DNA from: Acaricomes phytoseiuli DSM 14247
Lineage (GTDB): Bacteria > Actinomycetota > Actinomycetes > Actinomycetales > Micrococcaceae
Assembly: GCF_000376245.1 (NCBI RefSeq)
Contig: NZ_AQXM01000064.1
Span: 124,001 to 188,000 of the forward strand
Reading direction: 5' to 3'
DNA length: 64,000 bases
Part shown: one piece after another, positions 1-9,059 of the stretch
Numbering within the stretch: the first letter of the stretch is position 1
Layout: each line of letters opens with the position of its first letter
The notes under the pieces: model-generated
Told to the model about the DNA's origin: nothing
What the model saw: only the letters and a program-made list of their open reading frames with translations
The model's database searches: none
Program-made: the position numbers and the translations under genes

Positions 1-57
1 ACCCGGCGCATAGGCAGGGCGGTCCCGGTGACTCGGTTTGCATTGATCCAGTGACGG

Positions 58-3006
58 CTACACAGCGGAGTAGGCGACCACGCCGCGGCGGATCAGGTCG
101 ATTGCCGCACGGCAGCGTTTGCGCAGACTCTGCTGATCCGGAAGATCGCTTTCAGCAGGATCCGCCCCGGCCGCCTGCGCCAGCTGGTCCAGTAAGTCGA
201 TGACCTGTTTGGCCCAGCGGACGAAATCCCCGGCGGCGAAGTCCGTGCCCTGGAGGACCTTCTCCAGACGCTGGCCGCGCGCCCATGCGTACACGGGCTT
301 GACCATGCCGAAATCGGGTTCGACGGTCAGCGGCAATCGCGCTTGTTCTTCATCGTCCTCCAGCACGGACCACTGGCGCACCAAGGTCTGTGCGGCTGCT
401 TCCAGAGCCTGCGTGGGCAGAACCGGCCGGATGCCGCGTTCCTCGCGTTTGGCCTGATAGACCAGGGCAGAGGCGAATGCCGCGAGTTCTTCCGGATTCA
501 GATCGTCAAACGCCCCTTCGCGCAGCACCAGTGCGATGAGCAGATCTTTCTCGCCGTAGATCCGGCGCAGGCGCTGGCCATCCGCAGTGGGATGCAGCTC
601 CCCGTTTTCGCCTTTTTCGATGAAGTTCCGAGCGGCGAGCAAGTCGCAGACCCGGTCGAAGGTCTTGGCAATGGTCCCGGTGCGGTTCTGGATCTGCCGT
701 TTCAGGCTTTCCGTCTCGCGGTTCAACCGGCCCCAGCGCTCGGACCAGCGGGCATGGACTTCCCGTTCGTTGCAGCCGTGACAAGGGTGGGCTCGCAACC
801 TGCGCCGCAAGGCTGCTATTTCCTGCTCCACGCCGCTGTCCCTGGGCACGCCCAGCCGGCGGTTGGCGCCCCGGTCATGATCGCTGCGAGCAGCTCCGCC
901 ACCGGCCTGCCGGACGGCGGCCCGGAGCTGTGCGGCAAGCTCACGACGGCCGGCCGGCTGCCTCGGGCTGAAGCTCTTGGGCACCCTGAGTCTCTGCAGG
1001 GGCTCGACCGGCACCTGGATCTCCTGCCGCCCCAGGCGGTGCAGCTCCCGGTTCTCCGTGAGCAGGGTGGGCCTCGGATCGCGGGCTTGCGGATCAGCGA
1101 CAACCACCACGCCGTGGTACGAGGGTTTCGCAGGAACGTCGATGACATCCCCCACGCGCAGTGCAGCCAGGGATTCATTGATGGCTTCGCGACGATTGCG
1201 GCCGGCCTGCTTGGATGCTGCGGACTCCAGATCGCTCAGCTGCCTGCGCAGCGCAGCATATTCCGCGAAGTCGCCCAGATGGCAGGTCATCGCTTCTTCG
1301 TACCCGGCCATGGCCTCTTCCCGGCTGCGCACCTGACGCGCCAGCCCGACCACCGAGCGATCCGCCTGGAACTGGGCGAAGGAAGATTCCAGAATCTTAC
1401 GGGCCCGGCTGCGGCCGAACTGAGCGATGAGATTCATGCTCATGTTGTAGGTGGGCCGGAAGCTGGAGTTCAGCGGGTAGGTTCGCCGGGAGGCTAGGCC
1501 CGCCACTGCGGCCGGGTCGATATCCGGCTGCCAGAGCACCACCGCATGGCCCTCGATATCGATACCGCGACGCCCGGCCCGCCCTGTCAGCTGGGTGTAC
1601 TCTCCCGCACTGATATTGACGTGCGATTCGCCGTTGAATTTCTCCAGCTTCTCCAGTATCACTGATCTGGCCGGCATATTGACGCCCAGAGCCAAGGTTT
1701 CGGTAGCGAAAACAGCTTTGATGAGACCATCCGCGAAGAGCTCTTCGACGGCCTCTTTGAAGGTCGGCAACATTCCGGCATGATGCGCGGCGATGCCTCG
1801 GAGCAGCCCTTCACGCCAGGACCAAAAACCCAGGACGTCCAGGTCTTCACCCGGCAACTCCTCCCGGAGCGATTCGACGCGTCGCTCGATGTCGCGCCGC
1901 TCCTCCGGGTTCGTGAGCACCAACCCGGCATCGACGCACTGCTGGACTGCGGCATCGCAGCCTGCACGGGAGAAGATGAAGGTGATCACCGGCAGCAGAT
2001 CCGCTTGCGCCAGGCTTTCGATGACCTGGGCACGACTGACCCGGCGCGGCACCAGCCCCTGCTCCGTGCTCGTCGGGATATCGCGGGAAACCGACCGGCC
2101 GCCTCGGCGCTGATAGCGCTCTGCTCGGCCCCGGCCATTGCGCGGCGGCCTGCCGCGCATCCGCTGCCGGGATTCGTTCCGGCTCAGCTGGATGAGTTCT
2201 TTATTCACCGCCGGCACCTGGTCTCGGCCTTCTTTTCGCCTAGATTCGCCGCGCACTTGCCGCGCCGAGGAAGGGGCTGCCTCATCCCCCGCGAAAAGGT
2301 CCACGAGGTCTTTGCCCACCATCACGTGCTGCCACAGCGGCACTGGTCGGTGCTCCGAGACCACCACCGTGGTCTGCCCCCGTACAGTATCCAGCCAGGC
2401 ACCGAACTCTTCGGCGTTGGAAACGGTGGCGGACAGGGAGACCAGCTGCACGCGGAGCGGTAGATGGATGATCACTTCTTCCCAAACCGCGCCACGGAAC
2501 CGGTCCGCGAGGTAATGCACTTCGTCCATCACCACATAACCGAGATCCTTGAGACTGGCGGAGTCGGCATAGAGCATATTGCGCAGTACTTCTGTGGTCA
2601 TCACCACAATCTGAGCTTCCGGGTTCACCGAGGTATCCCCGGTCAGCAAGCCCACTCGCTCGGCGCCGTAGCGCGCAGCCAGCTCAGCATATTTCTGGTT
2701 GGACAGTGCTTTGATCGGAGTGGTGTAGAACGCCTTGCAGCCTCGCTTCAGGGCTAAGAAGACCGCGAACTCCCCCACGATCGTCTTTCCGGCTCCCGTC
2801 GGTGCGGCCACCAGTACTCCGGCACCGCTTTCCAGGGCTTCGCACGCCTCGACCTGGAAGGGATCCAGTTGGAACTCAGTGAGCTGTTCAAATTCCCCAA
2901 AAGCGCTCTGCGCTCTGCGCTGCCGCTCCTGCGCTGAGCGGTATCGCTCGGCAGGACTAAGGGCTACTTCTTCCGTCGGCTGGTCTCCTGCTAATCGCGA
3001 CGACAT
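58..3006 (-). CDS. helY: Ski2-like DExH RNA helicase (HelY/Mtr4 type)
   Basis: Superfamily 2 helicase of the HelY/Mtr4 group, 982 aa, expected to unwind RNA using ATP. The Walker A motif PTGAGKT is near residue 70, the DEVH box near 160, an LSATVS motif near 195, and the second RecA-like domain carries QLTGRAGRRGID near 480. A charged, Arg-rich segment at about 245-310 separates the two motor halves. The C-terminal third is the family-specific part and contains a PCHGC cluster near 744. The gene lies 79 bp downstream of tatC on the same strand, the usual actinobacterial order tatA-tatC-helY. The family call is firm from motifs; the cellular substrate is not known from sequence. Positions 1-57, beyond its stop, show nothing recognisable. 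Confidence 0.95.
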   Translation of the reverse strand: MSSRLAGDQPTEEVALSPAERYRSAQERQRRAQSAFGEFEQLTEFQLDPFQVEACEALESGAGVLVAAPTGAGKTIVGEFAVFLALKRGCKAFYTTPIKALSNQKYAELAARYGAERVGLLTGDTSVNPEAQIVVMTTEVLRNMLYADSASLKDLGYVVMDEVHYLADRFRGAVWEEVIIHLPLRVQLVSLSATVSNAEEFGAWLDTVRGQTTVVVSEHRPVPLWQHVMVGKDLVDLFAGDEAAPSSARQVRGESRRKEGRDQVPAVNKELIQLSRNESRQRMRGRPPRNGRGRAERYQRRGGRSVSRDIPTSTEQGLVPRRVSRAQVIESLAQADLLPVITFIFSRAGCDAAVQQCVDAGLVLTNPEERRDIERRVESLREELPGEDLDVLGFWSWREGLLRGIAAHHAGMLPTFKEAVEELFADGLIKAVFATETLALGVNMPARSVILEKLEKFNGESHVNISAGEYTQLTGRAGRRGIDIEGHAVVLWQPDIDPAAVAGLASRRTYPLNSSFRPTYNMSMNLIAQFGRSRARKILESSFAQFQADRSVVGLARQVRSREEAMAGYEEAMTCHLGDFAEYAALRRQLSDLESAASKQAGRNRREAINESLAALRVGDVIDVPAKPSYHGVVVVADPQARDPRPTLLTENRELHRLGRQEIQVPVEPLQRLRVPKSFSPRQPAGRRELAAQLRAAVRQAGGGAARSDHDRGANRRLGVPRDSGVEQEIAALRRRLRAHPCHGCNEREVHARWSERWGRLNRETESLKRQIQNRTGTIAKTFDRVCDLLAARNFIEKGENGELHPTADGQRLRRIYGEKDLLIALVLREGAFDDLNPEELAAFASALVYQAKREERGIRPVLPTQALEAAAQTLVRQWSVLEDDEEQARLPLTVEPDFGMVKPVYAWARGQRLEKVLQGTDFAAGDFVRWAKQVIDLLDQLAQAAGADPAESDLPDQQSLRKRCRAAIDLIRRGVVAYSAV

Positions 3007-3085
3007 GCCCTCAGCCTATGCGCTTGAGCGTCCCACCACCGAATACTTCAGGGTGTTTTCAGCTCAAGGCTACTTAAGAAGCTAC

Positions 3086-3946
3086 TCAGGGCTGACCGGA
3101 CGCGCCAAGGTTTTTCAAGTCGTCGCTAGAAGTGGCGATATCCGCCGTGCTCTCATTTTCTTCCACGCGTTTAGCAGCACGCCGGTCCCGACGGCGGTCC
3201 AGGAGCACGCAGAGCCCCATCGCCGCGAAGTACAGGACGAGCAGCGGGCCGCCCAGCAGGAACATCGTGAAGGCGTCATTTCCTGGAGCCGCCATCGCCG
3301 CGACGACGGTCACGAGCAAGACAGTGACCCGCCAGCCTTTGAACATCGTCTTACCGCGCAGCACTCCGGCCATATTCACGCCTACCAAGACCACGGGGAT
3401 CAGGAAGGAGAATCCCATGAACAGCATCAGCTGCATCACGAAGCTGAAGTAATCGGTCGCCTGAATAACGTTAGAGGCACCTACATCCTGCGGTGTGAAC
3501 GAGGTCAGTGCGTAGACGATATTGGGCATGACGAACCAGCCCGAATACAGGCCGGCGAAGAACAGCGGCACCGCCGCTAGCATGAAGCCGAAAGTGTAAC
3601 GCTTCTCCTTGGAGGTCAGGCCGGGCATGATGAATGCCCAGATCTGATAGATCCACACCGGGGAGGAAACAATCGCACCTAGGAAGATAGCGCTCTGCAC
3701 CTGGAGGTCGAAGGACGTCGCGACCCCGGAGAAGTTGATCGAGGCCTGGACGCCGCGCTCCTCGTTTACCCGGTGAATCGGCTCTGCGATGAGAGTGAAC
3801 AGCGGGGTGTAAAGGATCCACCCAATGACCGCACCGATAACCAAGGCAATACCGGCTTTGATCAGCCGGTTGCGCAGCTCGATGAAGTGTTCTTTGAGGG
3901 ACATCCGCCCCTCAGGGTTGGATTTGCGTCCCGTTAAAGCGGCCAC
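3086..3946 (-). CDS. tatC: Sec-independent protein translocase subunit TatC
   Basis: TatC is the multispanning receptor of the twin-arginine translocase and recognises folded substrates with RR signal peptides at the cytoplasmic membrane. The 286 aa product has the N-terminal family signature LKEHFIELRNRL at about 17-28, then six hydrophobic segments and the SPVWIYQIWAFIMPGL region around 105-120. The C-terminus is a hydrophilic, charged tail. The start chosen is the GTG at 3946, four bases after the tatA stop, with TGAGG as ribosome site inside the tatA end. It is co-directional with tatA and helY. No separate tatB is seen, which is common in Gram-positive bacteria. Confidence 0.96.
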   Translation of the reverse strand: MAALTGRKSNPEGRMSLKEHFIELRNRLIKAGIALVIGAVIGWILYTPLFTLIAEPIHRVNEERGVQASINFSGVATSFDLQVQSAIFLGAIVSSPVWIYQIWAFIMPGLTSKEKRYTFGFMLAAVPLFFAGLYSGWFVMPNIVYALTSFTPQDVGASNVIQATDYFSFVMQLMLFMGFSFLIPVVLVGVNMAGVLRGKTMFKGWRVTVLLVTVVAAMAAPGNDAFTMFLLGGPLLVLYFAAMGLCVLLDRRRDRRAAKRVEENESTADIATSSDDLKNLGASGQP

Positions 3947-3950
3947 TGCC

Positions 3951-4241
3951 TCAGGCCGAGGGAGTGCCCGGCGGAGTGCTGCCCGTGTTGTTGCCCTGCT
4001 CGGCCCGGTTCTGGGATGGCATCACGGTCCCTTCCACCGGCTTATCCTGCTTAGCGCTCTGAGACTGGTCGTTAACGGCTTCGTCGCTGCCATCGTTCCG
4101 GGACTCTCGAACTTCAGACTTGATGATTCGGAAAGACTGGCCCAGGCTCCGTGCCATAGCAGGCAGCTTAGGGGCGAAGAAGAGCAGCAAAATGACTAGA
4201 ACAATGAAGCCGATAACCCACGGCTCTCGCAAAAAACCCAC
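3951..4241 (-). CDS. tatA: Twin-arginine translocase pore subunit TatA
   Basis: TatA/E family protein of 96 aa. It has a short N-terminus, one transmembrane helix at about 8-25 (VIGFIVLVILLLFFAPKLP), the conserved FAPKLP hinge and an amphipathic helix with RSLGQSFRIIKSEV, followed by a polar, disordered tail. It forms the oligomeric pore with TatC. Start is GTG at 4241, preceded by AAAGGA eight bases upstream; the leader there also contains the palindrome GGAACGTTCC. It is the first tat gene of the tatA-tatC-helY group. Confidence 0.95.
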   Translation of the reverse strand: MGFLREPWVIGFIVLVILLLFFAPKLPAMARSLGQSFRIIKSEVRESRNDGSDEAVNDQSQSAKQDKPVEGTVMPSQNRAEQGNNTGSTPPGTPSA

Positions 4242-4342
4242 GGAACGTTCCTTTCGTTAGCTTTAAGTCTACCGCCTCGCAGCCGCACAGTCCTAGCGCT
4301 TGCGGTCAGCGTCCGCAGATCAATGCGTGAAAAGGGGCCTGT

Positions 4343-4738
4343 CTAACGAGTCAAGTCCACTCCTTCGTTCCGCAAGTCCCAGAGCGACTGCGGCTGACCG
4401 CGACGCCTGCGGCGGATAACCCGCCGGCGGATCCGGGCGGCACGGCGTTCAGCTTTACCCTGCTGGTAGTTCTCAGCAGCCTCGGCCGGCGAGGGGAAGG
4501 CGAGCAGTTCCGGATCATCCGGTGCCCTGGAACCAGCCTGCAGCTCCTGCCGGTACAGCCCCGGATCAGCGGCGCTGAAAGCGCTTTGAGATTCCGTGCT
4601 GAGCTTTGCGGAAACCTCGCTGATGTCTTTGCCCAGGCGTGTCAGATGCCGCCACAGCTTGATTCCCAGCAGCACGAGGTATAACAAGGAGAGCGCAATG
4701 AGTGCGATCCAGATCACGATCCACGACCACCAGGGCAT
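4343..4738 (-). CDS. Small membrane-anchored protein with basic C-terminus, unknown function
   Basis: Protein of 131 aa not assigned to a named family. It has one strong transmembrane helix at about 4-26 (starting MPWWSWIVIWIALIAL), a segment of about 30 residues with heptad-like spacing that could be a coiled coil, a Pro/Ala-rich linker, and a very basic patch of Arg clusters near 98-115. It ends with SLWDLRNEGVDLTR. It sits about 100 bp upstream of tatA on the same strand, between pafBC and tatA. The topology suggests a membrane anchor with a cytoplasmic basic tail. The reading frame is well supported by codon use and position; any function would be a guess. Confidence 0.75.
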   Translation of the reverse strand: MPWWSWIVIWIALIALSLLYLVLLGIKLWRHLTRLGKDISEVSAKLSTESQSAFSAADPGLYRQELQAGSRAPDDPELLAFPSPAEAAENYQQGKAERRAARIRRRVIRRRRRGQPQSLWDLRNEGVDLTR

Positions 4739-4858
4739 ATCATCAAGTGTAAACGCTGTCCTGATCGGTCTGCTCCGGTCCAGTCCGGCTTACCTTGCAT
4801 TTGCCCTAGATACACTTTTCAACCAAGAACAATTTCATCAGAGAACAAATGAGGATCT

Positions 4859-6340
4859 ATGACGACTAAGCCCACAGCGACGGAGACCAGCCCCGCGCCA
4901 TCCAATGATGCTCCAGAATCTGGCCAGAACCTCACCCGCGGCCTGAGCAACCGTCATATCCAGCTCATCGCCATCGGCGGAGCCATCGGCACCGGGCTTT
5001 TCCTCGGCTCCGGCAGGATCATCAGCGTCGCCGGACCCAGCGTGATCTTCGTGTACATGATCATTGGCTTCATGCTCTTCTTCGTCATGCGGGCGATGGG
5101 CGAGGTACTGCTGTCCAATCTCGGATACCGGACCTTCGCCGATTTTGCCGGCGATCTGATCGGCCCCTGGGCCGGTTTCATGGTCGGTTGGACCTACTGG
5201 ATCTGTTGGATCATCATCGGCATAGCGGATCTGGTAGCCATCACGAGTTACGCGCAGTTCTGGTTCCCCGAACTCGCTGAGCCGACCATCGCGCGTGCCA
5301 TCCCGGCGATCTTGTCGATCCTCCTCTTCCTGGTGCTCAACTTGGTGGCAGTACGGCTCTTCGGGGAGCTGGAGTTCTGGTTCGCGCTCATCAAGGTCGT
5401 CGCGATCGTCGCCCTGGTGCTGGTCGGCACCATCATGATCATCACCGCTTTCCGCTCCCCTACGGGAGATACCGCGAGCCTGGCAAATCTCTGGAACGAC
5501 GGCGGAATGTTCCCGCAGGGGCTGATGGGCTTCCTGGGCGGCTTCCAGATCGCCATCTTCGCCTTCCAGGGCATCGAGCTCGCCGGCACCGCTGCCGCGG
5601 AAACGAAGGATCCGGAGAAGACTCTGCCGCGAGCGATCAACTGGATCCCGATCCGGGTGCTGCTCTTCTACGTCGCTTCACTCGTCGTCATCATGGCGGT
5701 GACCCCGTGGCGCCGAGCCGATCCGAATATCAGTCCCTTCGTGGAGATGTTCGCCCTCGCCGGATTCGGTGCCGCGGCAGCGCTGGTCAATTTCGTCGTG
5801 ATCACCTCGGCGGCCTCCAGCGCAAACTCCGGGATCTTCTCCACCTCCCGGATCATGTACAGCATGTCGATGGAGCGCAAGGCACCGGCTATGTTCAACC
5901 GGCTCTCCGGAAACCGGGTTCCGGCCCGGGCGCTTCTACTGTCCGTCATCTGCCTGATTCCGGGGGTCGTGCTGCTGTACACGAGCGGTTCCGTGGGCGA
6001 GGCGTTCACCTTCGTCACCTCGATCTCGGCCATCCTGTTCATCACCGTCTGGGCTTTTATCGTCATCGCCTATCTGTGCTACCGGGTCAAGCGGCCGGAA
6101 CTGCATGCGGCATCGAAGTTCAAGGTGCCCGGCGGGCGATTCACCGCCTGGATGGTGCTGGCTTTCTTCGTCTTCACCATCGTGGTCCTCGGCTTGGAGG
6201 AAAGCACCCGGGTGGCTCTGTATTATGCACCGGCCTGGTACGCGATCCTGGCAGCCGCTTATTTCTTCCTGGTGCACCGCGGGCAGCGGAACAACACCGC
6301 GAGCCACCCAACAGACCGGCAGGAGAGGCACAGCAGTTGA
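4859..6340 (+). CDS. APC-family amino acid permease (CycA/ProY-like)
   Basis: Amino acid/proton symporter of the APC superfamily, 493 aa with about 12 transmembrane segments. The diagnostic N-terminal block GLSNRHIQLIAIGGAIGTGLF lies near residues 28-48, followed by the GSGRIISVAGPS region and the consensus AFQGIELAGTAAAETKDPE near 235-255. This resembles the CycA (D-Ser/D-Ala/Gly), proline and GABA permease subgroups; the substrate cannot be fixed by eye. Start ATG 4859 has GAGGA just upstream. It is the only plus-strand gene among the Pup/Tat genes and separates pafBC from the genes before tatA, so it may have been inserted into an ancestral operon. Confidence 0.93.
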   Translation: MTTKPTATETSPAPSNDAPESGQNLTRGLSNRHIQLIAIGGAIGTGLFLGSGRIISVAGPSVIFVYMIIGFMLFFVMRAMGEVLLSNLGYRTFADFAGDLIGPWAGFMVGWTYWICWIIIGIADLVAITSYAQFWFPELAEPTIARAIPAILSILLFLVLNLVAVRLFGELEFWFALIKVVAIVALVLVGTIMIITAFRSPTGDTASLANLWNDGGMFPQGLMGFLGGFQIAIFAFQGIELAGTAAAETKDPEKTLPRAINWIPIRVLLFYVASLVVIMAVTPWRRADPNISPFVEMFALAGFGAAAALVNFVVITSAASSANSGIFSTSRIMYSMSMERKAPAMFNRLSGNRVPARALLLSVICLIPGVVLLYTSGSVGEAFTFVTSISAILFITVWAFIVIAYLCYRVKRPELHAASKFKVPGGRFTAWMVLAFFVFTIVVLGLEESTRVALYYAPAWYAILAAAYFFLVHRGQRNNTASHPTDRQERHSS

Positions 6341-6373
6341 GCTCCGTGGAGCAACAAGGCGAGGCCGGTTTGC

Positions 6374-8518
6374 TTATGCCGGTCTCGCCGCTCCTTGTGA
6401 CGATGCGGCTTCCGAATATCCCGCATATCCCGCTAAGGCCTCTCGGGACCAGGTCAGCGCATCATCCAAACAATCCTGCGGCGCGACCAGGCGGATAGCA
6501 CCGCCGGCACGGGCCACCAGCCGGGGCAACCACTCGGGACTGCCGATATCGATCCAGAGCAGCTTCACCCAGCGGTTTTGCGCCCACGAACCGGTCTCCG
6601 GAAGGTTCAAGACCGCCGACGCTTGATAGTAATCAGCCACCCAGAGCGCCGAAGCGTCGACGAGCAGTGTGGCCTCGATGTCTTCGGCTCCCGGGGTGAA
6701 GAGGTGGAGCGGAAAATTCTGCGCTTGAGCCACTTCCCTGACTGCCTCTTGTTCCCGGCTCACCTCGGCTGGTCTCGAGGCCTCCGGCTCGGCTGAGCGG
6801 ATCCGGTCCACGCGGAAGGTCCGCTGCGCCTCAGCGCTATGACACCAGGCCAGCAGGTACCAGGCCTCGTCCTGGGAGAAGACCCGAATCGGATCCACAA
6901 TGCGCTCCGTCAGCTCATCACGGTGGGGCACCAGATATTCCAGCTTGAGCTGCTGCCGAGAGCGGATCGCGCTCTGCAACAGCTCAAGTGTCCGGTCCTG
7001 CTCAGGGCTGCTGAGCCTGATGTCGACGATCCCGCCGAGGCCCGTGCCCAGCTCAGGGCTGGATTCTTCGCCAGCAGCCTCCCCCGCCGCGGCGCTGATC
7101 TTCGACATCACGGTGCGCACTGCGGAGTCGGAGCTCAGACCGGGCAAAGCGCTGAGTGCCTCCAGACCGACCAGCAGGGCCGAGGCTTCTTCGACGCTGA
7201 GCCGGATCGCTTCGGACAGTTCCTCCGCATCCGCGATATGAATGTAACCGTCATCCCAGGTGACATCCATCAGATCGCCGTGCAGGCCGCCAGGCAGGCC
7301 GCTGACCATGAGCAGGCTCAAATCCGCTTCTAGATCCCGGCGGCTGATCCCGAACTCGGCGGCGACGTCATCGACATGCATGCCCTGATGGTGATTGAGA
7401 AAAGGAACCAGATCCACGAGCCGGCGCAGCCGATCCTGAGCGGTTGTTTTGGCACGGGGCTGATGAGCCGGAGCCGGCCGATCCGGCAGCTGCGGTAATT
7501 GCTCTCGATGGGAACTGAGCACCCCTTCGAAGCGCTTGATGACCTCAGCCCGTAGATCTTCAGGGGCGAGCAGACGCGCATCCGGCCCATAGCTGGCGAC
7601 CTCTCCTGCAAAGTCGTCCCAGGATCCATAGGCCACGGTGATCCGGTCCCAGCCCACTGCGGGCCTGCTTCCGGCAGTGTCTTCGTCTCCGGGTATAACG
7701 TCTTCCGGGACAATCCGGTCCCTCAAGCTCTGGCCTCGGCCGGCCCGCACCAGGATTTCAGCGCGCTGAGTATCGGGGGCCTCCAGGCTGCGGAGCGCCT
7801 CGGTGATCGAGAAGTCCTCCGGGCGGTCAAAGCTTTCGGCACTGAGGCTGACCCCGGAGCACAGCCGGGAGAGCCTGAAGATGCGCTGCCCCTGGCGCTC
7901 CAGATCCCAGCCCACGAGGTACCAGTGACCATACTTCAGGCCGAGCCCCCAAGGCTGGACCGTCCGCTGACGAGGTTTCTCGTCTTCCCGGCCGCGGTAG
8001 TCGAAGCGCACAGTGCGGCGGGTGGAAGCGGCTTCGAGTAGATCCTCGAAACCCGGTTCCCTGAGGCTGATCCGCGGCTCCAGCAGAGGCTCTGCAGCCT
8101 CCGTGCCGTCCAGCAGGGCCGGATCACCGACCACCCGCGTACCGATCTTGCGCACGGCACGACTCGCCGCCGCGCCTAACGCCGCCTGGCTCCAGAGCCT
8201 GCCCGCAAGTGAAAGCGCTGCCGCTTCCGCTGCGGTCAGCTGGATCTCGGGGAGCCGGTACTTCTCTTTCGGAATCCGGTAGCTGACGTTCCCCGGGTCT
8301 TCTTCGAAAGCACCCGGCTGCCGCTGCGTCTCCAGGGGAATGCCCATGGCGCGGAGGTCGACCTTGTCTCTTTCGAACATCCTCTCGAAGGCTTCTTCCG
8401 AGGGCGATTCCCGGTAGGCCTGGATGTTCTCACGCAAAAATTCCTTGCTGCGCCCATAACGGGTCTCCAGTAAGGCGATCAGCAGGTTGAGCAGTCGTTC
8501 GGTACGGGATGCGGACAC
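6374..8518 (-). CDS. pafBC: Fused PafB-PafC WYL-domain transcriptional regulator
   Basis: The 714 aa protein contains two copies of the HTH-WYL-WCX architecture. The first HTH is at the N-terminus (RTERLLNLLIALLETRYG), with WYLVGWD near 201. The second HTH lies near 365-415 (GMHVDDVAAEFGISRRDLE), with WYLLAWC near 553. In mycobacteria PafB and PafC are separate proteins that together activate LexA/RecA-independent DNA-damage genes; in Arthrobacter they are known as one natural fusion, as here. The WYL domains are thought to sense a nucleic-acid signal. Start is GTG 8518, 86 bp downstream of the FKBP gene. It converges on the permease, and a GC-rich imperfect hairpin at about 6354-6398 overlaps its stop and may end one or both transcripts. 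Confidence 0.95.
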   Translation of the reverse strand: MSASRTERLLNLLIALLETRYGRSKEFLRENIQAYRESPSEEAFERMFERDKVDLRAMGIPLETQRQPGAFEEDPGNVSYRIPKEKYRLPEIQLTAAEAAALSLAGRLWSQAALGAAASRAVRKIGTRVVGDPALLDGTEAAEPLLEPRISLREPGFEDLLEAASTRRTVRFDYRGREDEKPRQRTVQPWGLGLKYGHWYLVGWDLERQGQRIFRLSRLCSGVSLSAESFDRPEDFSITEALRSLEAPDTQRAEILVRAGRGQSLRDRIVPEDVIPGDEDTAGSRPAVGWDRITVAYGSWDDFAGEVASYGPDARLLAPEDLRAEVIKRFEGVLSSHREQLPQLPDRPAPAHQPRAKTTAQDRLRRLVDLVPFLNHHQGMHVDDVAAEFGISRRDLEADLSLLMVSGLPGGLHGDLMDVTWDDGYIHIADAEELSEAIRLSVEEASALLVGLEALSALPGLSSDSAVRTVMSKISAAAGEAAGEESSPELGTGLGGIVDIRLSSPEQDRTLELLQSAIRSRQQLKLEYLVPHRDELTERIVDPIRVFSQDEAWYLLAWCHSAEAQRTFRVDRIRSAEPEASRPAEVSREQEAVREVAQAQNFPLHLFTPGAEDIEATLLVDASALWVADYYQASAVLNLPETGSWAQNRWVKLLWIDIGSPEWLPRLVARAGGAIRLVAPQDCLDDALTWSREALAGYAGYSEAASSQGAARPA

Positions 8519-8604
8519 GCTTCAAGCCTAATACTCGCATCGCACTGCCCCGCGCCGACGCGCTTGCATCGTTGATGCGAAGAGAACAAAAGAGAACCGA
8601 AGAA

Positions 8605-9000
8605 TCAGCGCACGCTGACCAGGTCGACGACGAAGATCAGTGCTTCGTTCGAACCGATCCCCGCTCCTGCTCCGCGCTCACCGTAGGCCAGGTGCGAAGG
8701 AATTTCCAAGCGTCGCCGGCCGCCGGCTTTCATGCCGATCAGGCCGCGATCCCAACCTTCGATGACCTGGCCAACGCCTGCGGTGAAGTCCAGCGGCTGG
8801 CCACGATTCCAGGAAGCGTCGAACTCTTCTCCCGTGCTAAATGCCACGCCGACGTAATGCGCCGAGATGCCGTCCCCGGCTTTGACCTCGCGACCGTCAC
8901 CGACGATTAGGTCCTCGATCACGAGATCCTCAGGAACATCGTGCTCCGGGAAGTCGATCTCCGGCTTCTGCCGATCGTAATTGCGCTCTCCAAAAGACAT
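8605..9000 (-). CDS. FKBP-type peptidyl-prolyl cis-trans isomerase (cytoplasmic)
   Basis: Single-domain FKBP of 131 aa without a signal peptide. After a short N-terminal stretch it shows the FKBP core: HYVGVAFSTGEEFDASWNRG near 48-67, the flap with VGQVIEGWDRGLIGMKAGG near 76-94, and the LAYGERGAG loop near 103-111. These include the hydrophobic and aromatic active-site positions expected for activity. It is likely to catalyse Xaa-Pro isomerisation in the cytosol. It lies 59 bp after the FKBP lipoprotein gene and before pafBC; FKBP genes commonly sit between pafA and pafBC in Micrococcales. Confidence 0.95.
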   Translation of the reverse strand: MSFGERNYDRQKPEIDFPEHDVPEDLVIEDLIVGDGREVKAGDGISAHYVGVAFSTGEEFDASWNRGQPLDFTAGVGQVIEGWDRGLIGMKAGGRRRLEIPSHLAYGERGAGAGIGSNEALIFVVDLVSVR

Positions 9001-9059
9001 AATCCAATATCTCCTCGCGGAATCTAGGTGGTCAGAATCTCTCTATCGGCTGGTACAGC

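Noticed and set aside
343-1497. Long plus-strand open frame (384 aa) inside helY
   Set aside because: It is antisense to conserved helY coding, has no family motif and no ribosome site; such frames are expected opposite GC-rich genes.
4748-4761. Weak LacI-like motif TGTAAACGCTGTCC near the permease
   Set aside because: Two fixed bases differ from the pattern and it abuts the start of the neighbouring small gene; too weak to call.
6354-6398. Hairpin between the permease and pafBC as an intrinsic terminator
   Set aside because: The stem is imperfect, overlaps the pafBC stop and has no U-run on either strand; mentioned only under pafBC.
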